Positions 23,590-31,562 of a stretch of 64,000 nt of DNA are shown one piece after another. The translations under genes and the position numbers were made by a program. The stretch is from assembly GCF_014649735.1 (NCBI RefSeq), contig NZ_BMTP01000001.1, positions 62,001-126,000 on the forward strand. Reading direction: 5' to 3'. The number at the start of each line of letters is the position of its first letter. Positions within the stretch are counted from its first letter, which is position 1. Under the pieces are notes generated by a model that was given only the letters and a program-made list of their open reading frames with translations, was not told the origin of the DNA and did no database searches. Origin of the DNA: Streptomyces lavendofoliae. GTDB taxonomy: Bacteria > Actinomycetota > Actinomycetes > Streptomycetales > Streptomycetaceae.

Positions 23590-24329
23590 ACGCCGCGCCC
23601 GCCGACCAGATCCGACTCCTCGACGTCCAGGCCCTCGACGTACGCCTGTCGCAGCTCGCCCACAAGCGCAAGTCCCTGCCCGAGCACGCCGAGATCGAGT
23701 CGCTGAACAAGGACCTCACCCAGCTGCGGGACCTGCTCGTCGCCGCGCAGACCGAGGAGAGCGACTGCGCCCGCGAGCAGACCAAGGCCGAGCAGGACGT
23801 CGACCAGGTGCGCCAGCGTGCCGTCCGCGACCAGCAGCGGCTGGACTCCGGCGCCGTCTCGTCCCCCAGGGACCTGGAGAACCTCCAGAAGGAGCTCGTC
23901 TCGCTGGCCAAGCGCCAGGGCGACCTGGAGGACGTCGTCCTGGAGGTCATGGAGCGCCGTGAGTCCGCCCAGGAGCGGGTCGCGGAGCTGACGGAGCGGG
24001 TCTCCTCCGTGCAGGCCAAGGTCGACGACGCCGTCGCCCGGCGGGACGCCGCGACGCGGGACCTGGACGGCGAGGCCGCCACCGTCACCAAGGAGCGCGA
24101 GCTGGTGGCGGGCTCCGTACCGGCCGACCTGATGAAGCTGTACGAGAAGATCCGCGGCCAGCAGGGCGGGGTCGGCGCGGCACGGCTGTTCCAGCGCCGC
24201 TGCGAGGGCTGCCACATCGAGCTGAACATCACCGAGGTGAACGACGTGCGCACGGCGGCGCCCGACACCGTCCTGCGGTGCGAGAACTGCCGCCGCATCC
24301 TGGTCCGTACGGCGGAATCGGGCCTGTAA
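23586..24329 (+). CDS. coiled-coil protein with C-terminal C4 zinc ribbon
   Basis: 247 residues if translation begins at the CTG that overlaps the Nif3 stop (CTGA), with GGAGCC 7 nt upstream. Homologues begin at this point (NAAPADQIRLLDVQALD), and no ATG, GTG or TTG occurs nearby in frame without a long overlap into nif3. Residues 20-180 form a long alpha-helical coiled coil (EIESLNKDLTQLRDLL, LENLQKELVSLAKRQGDLED). Residues 195-245 are a CT398-type zinc ribbon with CEGC and CENC pairs. It belongs to the Rv2229c family. Function unknown; a nucleic-acid or protein-bridging role is often assumed. The stop TAATG overlaps the RNase H start. Confidence 0.88.
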   Translation: MNAAPADQIRLLDVQALDVRLSQLAHKRKSLPEHAEIESLNKDLTQLRDLLVAAQTEESDCAREQTKAEQDVDQVRQRAVRDQQRLDSGAVSSPRDLENLQKELVSLAKRQGDLEDVVLEVMERRESAQERVAELTERVSSVQAKVDDAVARRDAATRDLDGEAATVTKERELVAGSVPADLMKLYEKIRGQQGGVGAARLFQRRCEGCHIELNITEVNDVRTAAPDTVLRCENCRRILVRTAESGL

Positions 24330-25720
24330 TGCCGGACGTGCGGGAACTGGTCGTCGAGGCCGACGGCGGCTCCCGGGGCAACCCGGGGCCGGCGGGTTAC
24401 GGGGCGGTGGTCCTGGACCCGGTGTCGGGGGAGCCGCTGGCGGAGGCGGCCGAGTACATCGGCGTCGCCACCAACAACGTCGCCGAGTACAAGGGGCTGG
24501 TGGCCGGCCTGAAGGCGGCGCGCGAGCTGGCGCCCGACGCGACGATCCGGGTCCGCATGGACTCCAAGCTGGTGGTCGAGCAGATGTCGGGGCGCTGGAA
24601 GATCAAGCACCCGGACATGAAGCCGCTGGCGGCCGAGGCGGCCCGGGTCTTCCCGGCGTCCCAGGTGACGTACGAGTGGATCCCGCGCGAGCGGAACAAA
24701 CACGCCGACCGGCTCGCCAACGAGGCGATGGACGCCGGCAAGCGCGGCGAGCAGTGGCGGCCGTCCACCTCGACGGCGGCCCTCGACGCGGGCGCCCGCC
24801 GTGGCGCGGACGCCCCCGACACGGGCGCGGCCCGGGTGGTCGGCGACGCGGCGGCGGGCGCGGCGAAGGCCCGCGCGGCCCTCGCCGGCACGGCACCGGC
24901 CGGTGAGGCCGGTTCCCGCGCGACGGCCGTCACCGCGCCCCCGGGGGCGGACGTCGAACCGCCCGCCCCGGCCGGCACCGGAGCCGCCCGTACCGCTCCC
25001 GCCGGGGGCGACCCGCTCGGCGACGTGGGCGCCGCGGTGGTCGCCGGCCGTACCGCTCCCGCCGCCCCGCCCGTCGGCTGGGCCGCAGCGGCGGACCTCG
25101 GCGCACCGGCCACGTTCGTGCTGCTGCGGCACGGCGAGACCGCGCTCACCCCCGAGAAGCGCTTCTCGGGCAGCGGCGGCAGCGACCCCGACCTCTCCGC
25201 GGTGGGCCGGCGGCAGGCCGACGCGGTCGCCGCCGCCCTCGCGGCGCGCGGCACGATCCAGGAGATCGTCACCTCCCCGCTCGCCCGGTGCCGGCAGACC
25301 GCCGCGACGGTGGCGGCCCGCCTCGGCCTGGACGTCCACGTCGAGGACGGACTGCGCGAGACGGACTTCGGCGCCTGGGAGGGCCTGACGTTCGCCGAGG
25401 TGCGGGAGCGCCACCCCGAGGACCTGGACGCCTGGCTGGCGTCGCCCCAGGCCGCCCCCACGGGCGGGGAGTCCTTCGCGGCGGTCGCGCGCCGGGTCGC
25501 GGCGGCCCGTGACCGGCTGACCGCCCGCCACGCGGGCCGTACGGTCCTGCTGGTCACGCACGTCACTCCGATCAAGACCCTGGTCCGCCTGGCGCTGGGC
25601 GCCCCGCCGGAGTCCCTGTTCCGCATGGAGCTGTCGGCGGCCTCCCTGTCGGCGGTCGCGTACTACCGCGACGGCAACGCCTCGGTCCGCCTCCTGAACG
25701 ACACCTCCCACCTGCGGTGA
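24329..25720 (+). CDS. bifunctional RNase HI / acid phosphatase (CobC-like domain)
   Basis: 463 residues from the ATG within TAATG. N-terminal RNase HI domain (1-140): VEADGGSRGNPGPAGYG with the first catalytic Asp, NNVAEYKGL (Glu), RVRMDSKLVVEQM (Asp) and NKHADRLANEAMD (last Asp). A disordered Ala/Gly/Pro linker (about 150-265) follows. The C-terminal histidine phosphatase domain opens with FVLLRHGETALTPEKRFSG (phospho-His RHGE) and has LVTHVTPIK. The architecture is that of mycobacterial Rv2228c and S. coelicolor SCO2299. It degrades RNA in RNA-DNA hybrids; the phosphatase half resembles alpha-ribazole phosphatase of B12 synthesis. Last gene of the three-gene operon. Confidence 0.95.
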   Translation: MPDVRELVVEADGGSRGNPGPAGYGAVVLDPVSGEPLAEAAEYIGVATNNVAEYKGLVAGLKAARELAPDATIRVRMDSKLVVEQMSGRWKIKHPDMKPLAAEAARVFPASQVTYEWIPRERNKHADRLANEAMDAGKRGEQWRPSTSTAALDAGARRGADAPDTGAARVVGDAAAGAAKARAALAGTAPAGEAGSRATAVTAPPGADVEPPAPAGTGAARTAPAGGDPLGDVGAAVVAGRTAPAAPPVGWAAAADLGAPATFVLLRHGETALTPEKRFSGSGGSDPDLSAVGRRQADAVAAALAARGTIQEIVTSPLARCRQTAATVAARLGLDVHVEDGLRETDFGAWEGLTFAEVRERHPEDLDAWLASPQAAPTGGESFAAVARRVAAARDRLTARHAGRTVLLVTHVTPIKTLVRLALGAPPESLFRMELSAASLSAVAYYRDGNASVRLLNDTSHLR

Positions 25721-25814
25721 CCGGCACGGGCCGGCGGCTCACGGGGGCCGCCGCCCGGCCGGTGGGCGGGTCGGTGTCGGGTTCGCCCGACGAGGCCCGC
25801 GGCGGTGGTGTGCG

Positions 25815-26441
25815 TCAGGTCCGCAGCGCCGACGCCCGGCGGGCCAGCGACTCCACGCGCGCCCAGTCGCGTCGCGCCAGCGCGTCGCCCGGCAGCATCC
25901 ACGTACCGCCGACGCAGCCAACGTTGGACAGGGCCAGGTAGGACGGCGCGGACGCGGCGGAGATGCCGCCCGTGGGGCAGAAGCGGGCCTGCGGCAGCGG
26001 ACCGGCCAGTGACGTCAGGTACGCGGTGCCGCCCGCCGCCTCCGCCGGGAAGAACTTCATCTCGCGCACCCCCCGCTCCAGCAGCGCCACGACCTCCGAG
26101 GCGGTCGAGACACCCGGCAGGAACGGCACGCCCGAGTCCCGCATCGCGTCCACCAGCCCGCCCGTCCAGCCGGGGCTCACCAGGAACCGGGCCCCCGCGC
26201 CCACCGCGTCGGCGACGCCCCGCGCCGAGACGACCGTGCCGGCGCCGACCACCGCGTCCGGCACCTCCGCCGCGATCGCCCGGATCGCGTCGAGCGCCGC
26301 CGGGGTCCGCAACGTCACCTCGATCGCCGGGAGCCCGCCCGCCACCAGCGCCCGCGCCAGCGGTACGGCGTCGGCGGCGTCGTCGATGACGACGACGGGC
26401 AGGACGCTCGCGTGGTCGAGCGCGGACGGGGCGGGAGTCAT
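25815..26441 (-). CDS. eda: 2-dehydro-3-deoxy-phosphogluconate (KDPG) aldolase
   Basis: 208 residues from ATG 26441; a longer frame adds an unconvincing N-terminus. It is a class I TIM-barrel aldolase: LPAIEVTLRTPAALDAIRAI with the catalytic Glu, VVGAGTVVSARGV, FLVSPGWTGGLV, MKFFPAEAAGG with the Schiff-base Lys, and FCPTGGISAASAPSYLAL (phosphate loop). It splits KDPG (or the related 4-hydroxy-2-oxoglutarate) into pyruvate and glyceraldehyde 3-phosphate. No edd or sugar-kinase gene is next to it, so its carbohydrate pathway cannot be told here. Stand-alone gene. Confidence 0.93.
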   Translation of the reverse strand: MTPAPSALDHASVLPVVVIDDAADAVPLARALVAGGLPAIEVTLRTPAALDAIRAIAAEVPDAVVGAGTVVSARGVADAVGAGARFLVSPGWTGGLVDAMRDSGVPFLPGVSTASEVVALLERGVREMKFFPAEAAGGTAYLTSLAGPLPQARFCPTGGISAASAPSYLALSNVGCVGGTWMLPGDALARRDWARVESLARRASALRT

Positions 26442-26503
26442 GCGGTCATCCTGCCGGTGTACCGCACCCACCGCAACGAGCGTTGCGTAGCGTGCAACGA
26501 TGC

Positions 26504-27268
26504 TCAGTGGACCTCGTCCACCAGCACGTCCAGCTTCCCCGTGGCCGGGGTCTCCACCACGTACCCCAGGTCCCCCAGCGCCTCCACCAGCTCACCCGGC
26601 GCGGCCGGCACGGCCCCCGCCTCCAGCAGGCTCCGCACGATGCGCCCCTTGGTCGCCTTGTTGAAGTGGCTGACCACCTTCCGCGTCGGGGCGTGCAGCA
26701 CCCGCACCGTCGCCGTCCGCGCCGCGACCTCGCCCTTCGGCCGCCACGCCGTCGCGTACGCGGCCGACCGCAGGTCCAGGACCAGCCCGTCCCCGGCCGC
26801 CTCCGGCATGACCTCCGCCATCGGCGCGCGCCAGTACGCCCCGAGCGCGCCCAGTCCCGGCAGTTTCACGCCCATCGAGCAGCGGTACGACGGGATCCGG
26901 TCGTCCACCCGCACCGCGCCCCACAGCCCCGAGAAGACCAGCAGCGAGGCGCGCGCCCGTTCGCGGGCGGCACCCTCCAGCGTCGCCAGTCCCAGCGCGT
27001 CGTACAGCACGCCCGTGTAGATCTCCCCGGCCGGCCGCGCCCCCGCCGTCCGCAGCCCCGCGTTCTTCGCCACCTCGCCGCGCAGCCCCTCGCTCAGCCC
27101 GAGGACCTCCCGCGCCTTCCCCTCGTCGCCGGCGCACAGCTCGACCAGCTCCTCCAGCACGGCGGCGCGCGCCTCCGCGAGACCCGGCAGCGACAGCGAA
27201 CCCGGCTCCAGCGGCGCGCCGCTCCCCGATGCGGCCTTTCCTTCCGAGGGCGGCAACAGCACGAGCAC
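26504..27268 (-). CDS. yaaA: peroxide stress protein YaaA (DUF328)
   Basis: 254 residues from GTG 27268, preceded by GGAGAACCACC. It starts LVLLPPSEGKAA, the signature YaaA opening, followed by RPAGEIYTGVLYDALGL, LLVFSGLWGAVRVDDRIPSYR, SMGVKLPGLG and KVVSHFNKATKG near the end. E. coli YaaA lowers free iron and protects DNA from peroxide damage, and binds DNA; the same role is inferred. The gene stands alone between the aldolase and the RNB ribonuclease. Confidence 0.95.
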   Translation of the reverse strand: MLVLLPPSEGKAASGSGAPLEPGSLSLPGLAEARAAVLEELVELCAGDEGKAREVLGLSEGLRGEVAKNAGLRTAGARPAGEIYTGVLYDALGLATLEGAARERARASLLVFSGLWGAVRVDDRIPSYRCSMGVKLPGLGALGAYWRAPMAEVMPEAAGDGLVLDLRSAAYATAWRPKGEVAARTATVRVLHAPTRKVVSHFNKATKGRIVRSLLEAGAVPAAPGELVEALGDLGYVVETPATGKLDVLVDEVH

Positions 27269-27545
27269 GGTGGTTCTCCTTCAGTACGTACGAAACGGGG
27301 ATGCGGCCCCGCGCCAGCGTACAAAGTGCCGCGACCCCCACCGCGCCGGCGGACGGCGCCCACGACCCGGACACCCGCCCGTGTCCCACACGGCCCGGCC
27401 CGTGACCCGGACGCCCGCCCACGAGCAGCACGGCCCCTCGACCCGCGCGGCCCGGCGGCCGGCCCGGGGGCCCGCACCGCGCACGGCCCCGTCGCCGGCG
27501 CACGGCGTGACGGCGTACGACGTGCCGGTCCGGGCCCCGCGCCCT

Positions 27546-27551
27546 TACGCT
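27546..27551 (+). promoter_or_regulatory. -10 hexamer of a likely leaderless promoter (RNB gene)
   Basis: TACGCT lies 6 nt upstream of the ATG at 27558. No ribosome-binding site is present, which fits a transcript beginning at or next to the start codon. Confidence 0.5.
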
Positions 27552-27557
27552 CGACCC

Positions 27558-29000
27558 ATGCCCCGCCGCCAGATACGTGTGTCCGGCGCGGCCGAGGCGC
27601 CCCTGCGGGCCGCCCTCCGCGCGCTGCGTACCGAGCTCGACGTCCCCGGTGACTTCCCGCCCGCCGTCCTCGCCGAGGCCGAGGCCGCCGCACGGGCGCC
27701 CCGCCTGCCCGGGCGCGACGCCACCGACCTGCCCTTCCTCACCATCGACCCGCCGGGTTCGACCGACCTCGACCAGGCCATGCACCTCACCCGCCGGGCC
27801 CGGGGCGGCTACCGGGTCCACTACGCCATCGCCGACGTCGCCGCCTTCGTCACCCCCGGCGGCGCGATCGACACCGAGGCGCACCGCCGCGTCCAGACGC
27901 TCTACTTCCCCGACGGCCGGGTGCCCCTCCACCCCGCCGTCCTCTCCGAGGGCGCCGCCAGCCTCCTCCCGGACCGGACCGTCCCCGCCCTGCTGTGGCG
28001 CATCGACCTGGACGCCGACGGCCGCCGCGTCGCCACCGACGTCCACCGCGCCCTCGTCCGCAGCCGGGCCCGGCTGGACTACGAGGGCGTGCAGCGCCGG
28101 CTCGACGCGGGCACCGCCGAGGAGCCGCTCGCCCTGTTGCGCGAGATCGGCACCCTGAGGGAACGGCTGGAGGCCGAACGCGGCGGGATCTCCCTGAACG
28201 TCCCCGAGCAGGAGGTCGTCGAACGCGACGGCCGCTACCACCTGGAGTACCGCGCGCCCCGCCCCGCCGACGCCTGGAACGCACAGATCTCCCTGCTCAC
28301 CGGCATGGCCGCCGCCGACCTGATGACCGCCGCCGGCACCGGCGTCCTCCGCACCCTGCCGACCGCCCCGGACGGCGCCGTCGGCCGGCTGCGGCGCTCC
28401 GCCGAGGCGCTCGGCGTCCCGTGGCCGCACCACGTCTCGTACGCGGCCCTCGTCCGCACCCTCGACCCGAGCGACACCCGCAACGCCGCCTTCCTCCAGG
28501 ACTGCACCACCCTCCTGCGCGGCGCCGGTTACACCGTCTTCACCGACGGGGACACCCCCGTCCCGGCCGTCCACGCCGCCGTCGCCGACGAGTACACGCA
28601 CTGCACCGCCCCGCTGCGGCGCCTCGTCGACCGGTACGCGGGCGAGCTGTGCGTGGCCGCGGTGGCCGGGGAGGAGCCGCCGGACTGGGTGCGGGCCGCG
28701 CTGCCGGAGCTCCCGCGGCGGATGGCGGAGGGCTCCCGCCGGGCGGGCGCGGTCGAGCGCGAGAGCGTCGACATCGTGGAGGCGGCGCTGCTGGCGGACC
28801 GGGTGGGGGAGATCTTCGACGCGTACGTCGTCGACGTCCGCGAGAAGGACCCGACGGTCGGCACGGTCCACCTGGACGAGCCCGCGGTGGTGGCCCGCGT
28901 CGAGGGCGGCACCCGGCCGCTGCCCCTCGGCGAACGCCTGCGGGTACGGCTCACCCAGGCCGACCCGGGGCGGGCGAAGGCGCTGTTCGCGCCCGTGTGA
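27558..29000 (+). CDS. RNB-domain (RNase II/R family) ribonuclease
   Basis: 480 residues from ATG 27558. RNB catalytic motif: FLTIDPPGSTDLDQAMHL (about residues 61-78) holds the three metal-binding Asp, followed by HYAIADVAAFVTPGG. Later GRVPLHPAVLSEGAASLLP, PADAWNAQISLLTGMAAADLM and EYTHCTAPLRRLVDRY give the rest of the 3'-5' exonuclease centre. The usual C-terminal S1 domain is replaced by a short beta tail (about 415-480). An N-terminal cold-shock domain is absent or very reduced. This is the small actinobacterial form. It hydrolyses RNA to mononucleotides. Its last 50 bp overlap the end of the opposite-strand gene. Confidence 0.93.
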   Translation: MPRRQIRVSGAAEAPLRAALRALRTELDVPGDFPPAVLAEAEAAARAPRLPGRDATDLPFLTIDPPGSTDLDQAMHLTRRARGGYRVHYAIADVAAFVTPGGAIDTEAHRRVQTLYFPDGRVPLHPAVLSEGAASLLPDRTVPALLWRIDLDADGRRVATDVHRALVRSRARLDYEGVQRRLDAGTAEEPLALLREIGTLRERLEAERGGISLNVPEQEVVERDGRYHLEYRAPRPADAWNAQISLLTGMAAADLMTAAGTGVLRTLPTAPDGAVGRLRRSAEALGVPWPHHVSYAALVRTLDPSDTRNAAFLQDCTTLLRGAGYTVFTDGDTPVPAVHAAVADEYTHCTAPLRRLVDRYAGELCVAAVAGEEPPDWVRAALPELPRRMAEGSRRAGAVERESVDIVEAALLADRVGEIFDAYVVDVREKDPTVGTVHLDEPAVVARVEGGTRPLPLGERLRVRLTQADPGRAKALFAPV

Positions 29001-29781
29001 GGGCCTGCCCGAGCGCCTCCGCCAGCGCCCGCGCGGCATCGGCGTGGCACCGCACGAGGCGTACCGGGTACGGCCCGCCGAGCAGCCGCACGGCCGTGAC
29101 GGGCTCGCTCAGCTCGACGGTGAGGGACGTCTGCGAGGCGACGGCCAGGTTCAGCACGCCCTCCTCCCTCTCGTGCGAGAACCGGAGTTCGCGCCGGACC
29201 GCGGCGATCCGCTCCAGCGGTATCGCCAGGTCCGTGTGCGCCCCCTGCCGCACCCGCAGCACGGCCCCGTCCAGCAGATGCGGCCGGGTGACGGACGCGG
29301 CGTGCAGCCCCAGCACGAACAGCACCGTGTACACGTCCAGCACCAGCACCACCGCGTGCACCACCGGCCACGACGCCAGCAGGTACGACATGCCGACCGT
29401 CTCCACCACGCACACGAAGGCGAACCCGTACAGGTACGCGGCCTGATCCCGCGCGTGCCCGAACGCCCGTGTGCCCGGCCGCCCGGCCCCGTCCGGCCGC
29501 CGCGCCGCCCACCGCACCAGGCTCACCATCAGCCGCAGCTCGTGCCCCAGCAGCCGGGCGACCGGCTCCGGCACCAGCGCGCGCACCGCCGCCCGGCGGC
29601 CGAGCCCCCGACGCCGCAGCCGTACGTAGAGCACCGCCTCCGCGCCCAGCAGGGCGACCACCGCGGCCTCCGCCCCGAGCAGCACGGCCGCCGGTATCCG
29701 CACCCCAGCCACCAGGCACACGGCGAGCACCACCTCGGCGGGCAGCAGCGCGTACGCCGCCGCCCGGACCGCCCGCCTCAC
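28951..29781 (-). CDS. membrane protein of unknown function
   Basis: 276 residues from a GTG overlapping the MerR stop (GTGA), so it is coupled to that regulator. Two hydrophobic segments lie near the N-terminus (8-55) and two in the middle (about 115-160, with YLYGFAFVCVVETVGMSYLL and VLVLDVYTVLFVLGLHAASV). A soluble beta-rich C-terminal domain follows (VTRPHLLDGAVLRVRQGAHTDLAI...VELSEPVTAVRLLGG), resembling bacterial PH-like membrane domains. Its 3' end overlaps the RNB gene tail-to-tail. As the only gene in the MerR transcript it may be part of the response that regulator controls. Confidence 0.8.
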   Translation of the reverse strand: MRRAVRAAAYALLPAEVVLAVCLVAGVRIPAAVLLGAEAAVVALLGAEAVLYVRLRRRGLGRRAAVRALVPEPVARLLGHELRLMVSLVRWAARRPDGAGRPGTRAFGHARDQAAYLYGFAFVCVVETVGMSYLLASWPVVHAVVLVLDVYTVLFVLGLHAASVTRPHLLDGAVLRVRQGAHTDLAIPLERIAAVRRELRFSHEREEGVLNLAVASQTSLTVELSEPVTAVRLLGGPYPVRLVRCHADAARALAEALGQALTRARTAPSPAPGRPG

Positions 29782-30569
29782 CGCGCACGCTCCGCCGCGA
29801 TCCGCAGCGCCCGCCGGACGACCTCCGCCTGCGCGGGCGAGAAGTCCGCGAAGAACACCCCGGTGAACGCCCCGCCGTCCGGGCCGTCGTCCAGGCCATC
29901 CAGGTCGTGCGGCACCACGTCGTCGGGCAGCAGCCCGGCCAGCGCCCGCGCGGTCTCCTCCACCCGTACGTCATCGGCGGGCGCGTCCGCCAGCGCGTCG
30001 AGCCGCGCGTACACCTCGTACGCCCGCTCCATCGCACCGGGCGCCCGGGCCATCTCCCGCAGGGAGCCCAGCAGCCGGGCCCCCTCCGCCTCCGGGACCA
30101 CCGTCTCCAGCAGGGCGAGCACCTCACGGTCGCGTGCCGCCATCGCCGGCTCCGGCCCGGGCAGCGCGGCCGAGGCCGTGGCCATCTCCCCGAACAGCTC
30201 CGCAAGCCCCGGCGACACCGGCCCCTCCACGGGCAGCCGCCCCGCCCGCGCCTGTTCCAGCAGCACCCCGAGCCGTTCCCGGCGGGCCCCGATCTCCTCC
30301 TGCTGCCGCGCCAGGTCGGCGTCCAGCTCCTCCAGCACGTCGACCAGCTCCCGCCCCGCGTCGTCCGCCAGCACGTCCCGCACCTCGTCCAGCCCGAGTC
30401 CCAGCTCGGTCAGCCGCCTGACCCGCGCCAGCAGCACGGCGTCGCGCAGGGAGTAGTCCCGGTAGCCGTTGGCCCGCCGCCGGGGCTCGGGCAGCAGCCC
30501 GATGTGGTGGTAGTGGCGTACCGCCCGCGCCGTGACGCCGACGAGGCCGGCGATCTCTCCGATCCGCAT
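29778..30569 (-). CDS. MerR family transcriptional regulator
   Basis: 263 residues from ATG 30569. N-terminal winged helix: MRIGEIAGLVGVTARAVRHYHHIGLL (HTH), then RANGYRDYSLRDAVLLARVRRLTELGLGLDEVRDVL, the complete MerR DNA-binding module with helix VLEELDADLARQQEEIGARRERL for dimerisation. The C-terminal ~150 residues are a helical effector domain without the Cys of metal sensors. Just upstream, a 19-bp-spaced promoter overlaps a GTTGAC/GTCAAC inverted repeat, the typical MerR autoregulatory site. The -10 is 6 nt from the ATG, so the transcript is likely leaderless. It is co-transcribed with the membrane protein downstream. Confidence 0.93.
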   Translation of the reverse strand: MRIGEIAGLVGVTARAVRHYHHIGLLPEPRRRANGYRDYSLRDAVLLARVRRLTELGLGLDEVRDVLADDAGRELVDVLEELDADLARQQEEIGARRERLGVLLEQARAGRLPVEGPVSPGLAELFGEMATASAALPGPEPAMAARDREVLALLETVVPEAEGARLLGSLREMARAPGAMERAYEVYARLDALADAPADDVRVEETARALAGLLPDDVVPHDLDGLDDGPDGGAFTGVFFADFSPAQAEVVRRALRIAAERAR

Positions 30570-30575
30570 GACACC

Positions 30576-30607
30576 AGTAGAGACGTTGACGTCGCGGCAG
30601 GGTCAAC
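30576..30607 (-). promoter_or_regulatory. MerR-type promoter-operator
   Basis: Minus strand: -35 TTGACC (30606-30601), a 19-bp spacer, -10 TCTACT (30581-30576). The over-long spacer carries the inverted repeat GTTGAC-N11-GTCAAC (30585-30607). A 19-bp spacer with a central dyad is how MerR-family activators twist their target promoters. Confidence 0.75.
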
Positions 30608-30827
30608 CGCAGTCACGCGCCCCTCTTCGATCATGTGCCTCGGACCAGGGAACGACTCCCGTCTCGCGGACAGGCGGCCCGGCGATGTCCCAGCCCGACG
30701 AGCGACCGAGGAAGGGGCGTGGCATGACCGCCATGCCGTAGCTGTCCCAGGAGTCACGTCATCCCCGACGGCACCTTCGGCCGAGCTCCGTCCGTCTCGG
30801 GGCACCGAGTCCTGGAGGCCGTGCGAG

Positions 30828-30872
30828 GTACTCCTGGTCGGGTTCGATCCGGAGACCGCCGACTTCCTGTGA
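30828..30872 (+). pseudogene. short fragment reading VLLVGFDPETADFL
   Basis: A 15-codon stretch, EVLLVGFDPETADFL then TGA, immediately upstream of the rnpB promoter. It looks like the N-terminus of a family of small streptomycete proteins that begin VLLVG.DP.TVDFSDP. Nothing after the stop continues the family pattern, and no start or ribosome-binding site precedes it. The rest of 30570-30896 holds only the MerR operator and no other gene. Confidence 0.3.
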
Positions 30873-30896
30873 GGCCGGGGCGTGCCCGGCGGCGGG

Positions 30897-30902
30897 TACC
30901 AT
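30897..30902 (+). promoter_or_regulatory. -10 hexamer of rnpB
   Basis: TACCAT lies 9 nt upstream of the predicted 5' end of RNase P RNA, at proper distance for the start of transcription. A convincing -35 could not be chosen. Confidence 0.55.
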
Positions 30903-30911
30903 GGTCGGCAC

Positions 30912-31321
30912 GGCAGACGAGCCGGGCGGACGGCCGCGTGGAGACCCTTCGGGGACCTCCCCGAGGAACGTCCGGGCTCCACAGGGCAGGGTGGTGGCTA
31001 ACGGCCACCCGGGGTGACCCGCGGGACAGTGCCACAGAAAACAGACCGCCGGGGACCTCGGTCCTCGGTAAGGGTGAAACGGTGGTGTAAGAGACCACCA
31101 GTGCCCAGGGTGACCTGGGCAGCTAGGTAAACCCCACCCGGAGCAAGGTCAAAAGGGGACACCCCGGTGTCCCTGCGCGGACGCTTGAGGGCTGCCCGCC
31201 CGAGTCCGCGGGTAGACCGCACGAGGCCGGTGGCAACACCGGTCCTAGATGGATGGCCGTCGCCCCGACGACCGCGAGGTCCCGGGGCACAGAACCCGGC
31301 GTACAGCCCGACTCGTCTGCC
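30912..31321 (+). ncRNA. rnpB: RNase P RNA (bacterial type A)
   Basis: About 410 nt. The ends pair: GGCAGACGAG at the 5' end with CTCGTCTGCC at the 3' end (helix P1). Conserved core segments are present: GAGGAACGTCCGGGCTCCA near the 5' side, ACAGGGCAGGGTGGTGGCTAACGGCCACC, GACAGTGCCACAGAAAACAGACCGCC, GGTAAGGGTGAAACGGTGG, GAGACCACCAG and GATGGATGGCC...ACAGAACCCGGCGTAC at the 3' side. The last, with the AGAA.CCGGC element, is universal. It is the catalytic RNA that trims the 5' leader of tRNA precursors together with the RnpA protein, which is not in this window. Confidence 0.97.
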
Positions 31322-31402
31322 CCTCGGCCCCGGCCCTCCGGGGGGCGCCCGGGGCGTCCGTCCCGACTCGTCCGTTTCCGGTGATGCGGTGACGAGTCCG
31401 GT

Positions 31403-31507
31403 ATGGACCACACGCCTCAGGTCACCGTCGTCACCGTCGTCACCGTCGAACGGCGCATCGGCGCCCCGCGCGACCGGGTCCGGGAGGCGCTCACCGATCG
31501 GAGGTGA
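31403..31507 (+). pseudogene. possible remnant of a START/SRPBCC-type gene
   Basis: 34 codons opening at ATG 31403: MDHTPQVTVVTVVTVERRI, then GAPRDRVREALTDRR and a stop. The last part (ERRIGAPRDRVREALTD) is the classic first strand and helix of SRPBCC/AHSA1 proteins, which normally run to about 150 residues. The front half is an in-frame 9-bp tandem repeat, GTCACCGTC three times (31421-31447). The following frames up to the DUF1304 gene contain no continuation. It could be a decayed gene or a chance match. Confidence 0.3.
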
Positions 31508-31562
31508 CCGTGCGGGCGACGGGTCCGGGGGAGACCCTGGTCCGGACGGCGCCGGACGGCGC

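Noticed and set aside
30532..30741. A 69-codon plus-strand frame in front of rnpB
   Set aside because: It begins inside the MerR gene on the opposite strand, overlaps its operator and has no conserved-looking content.
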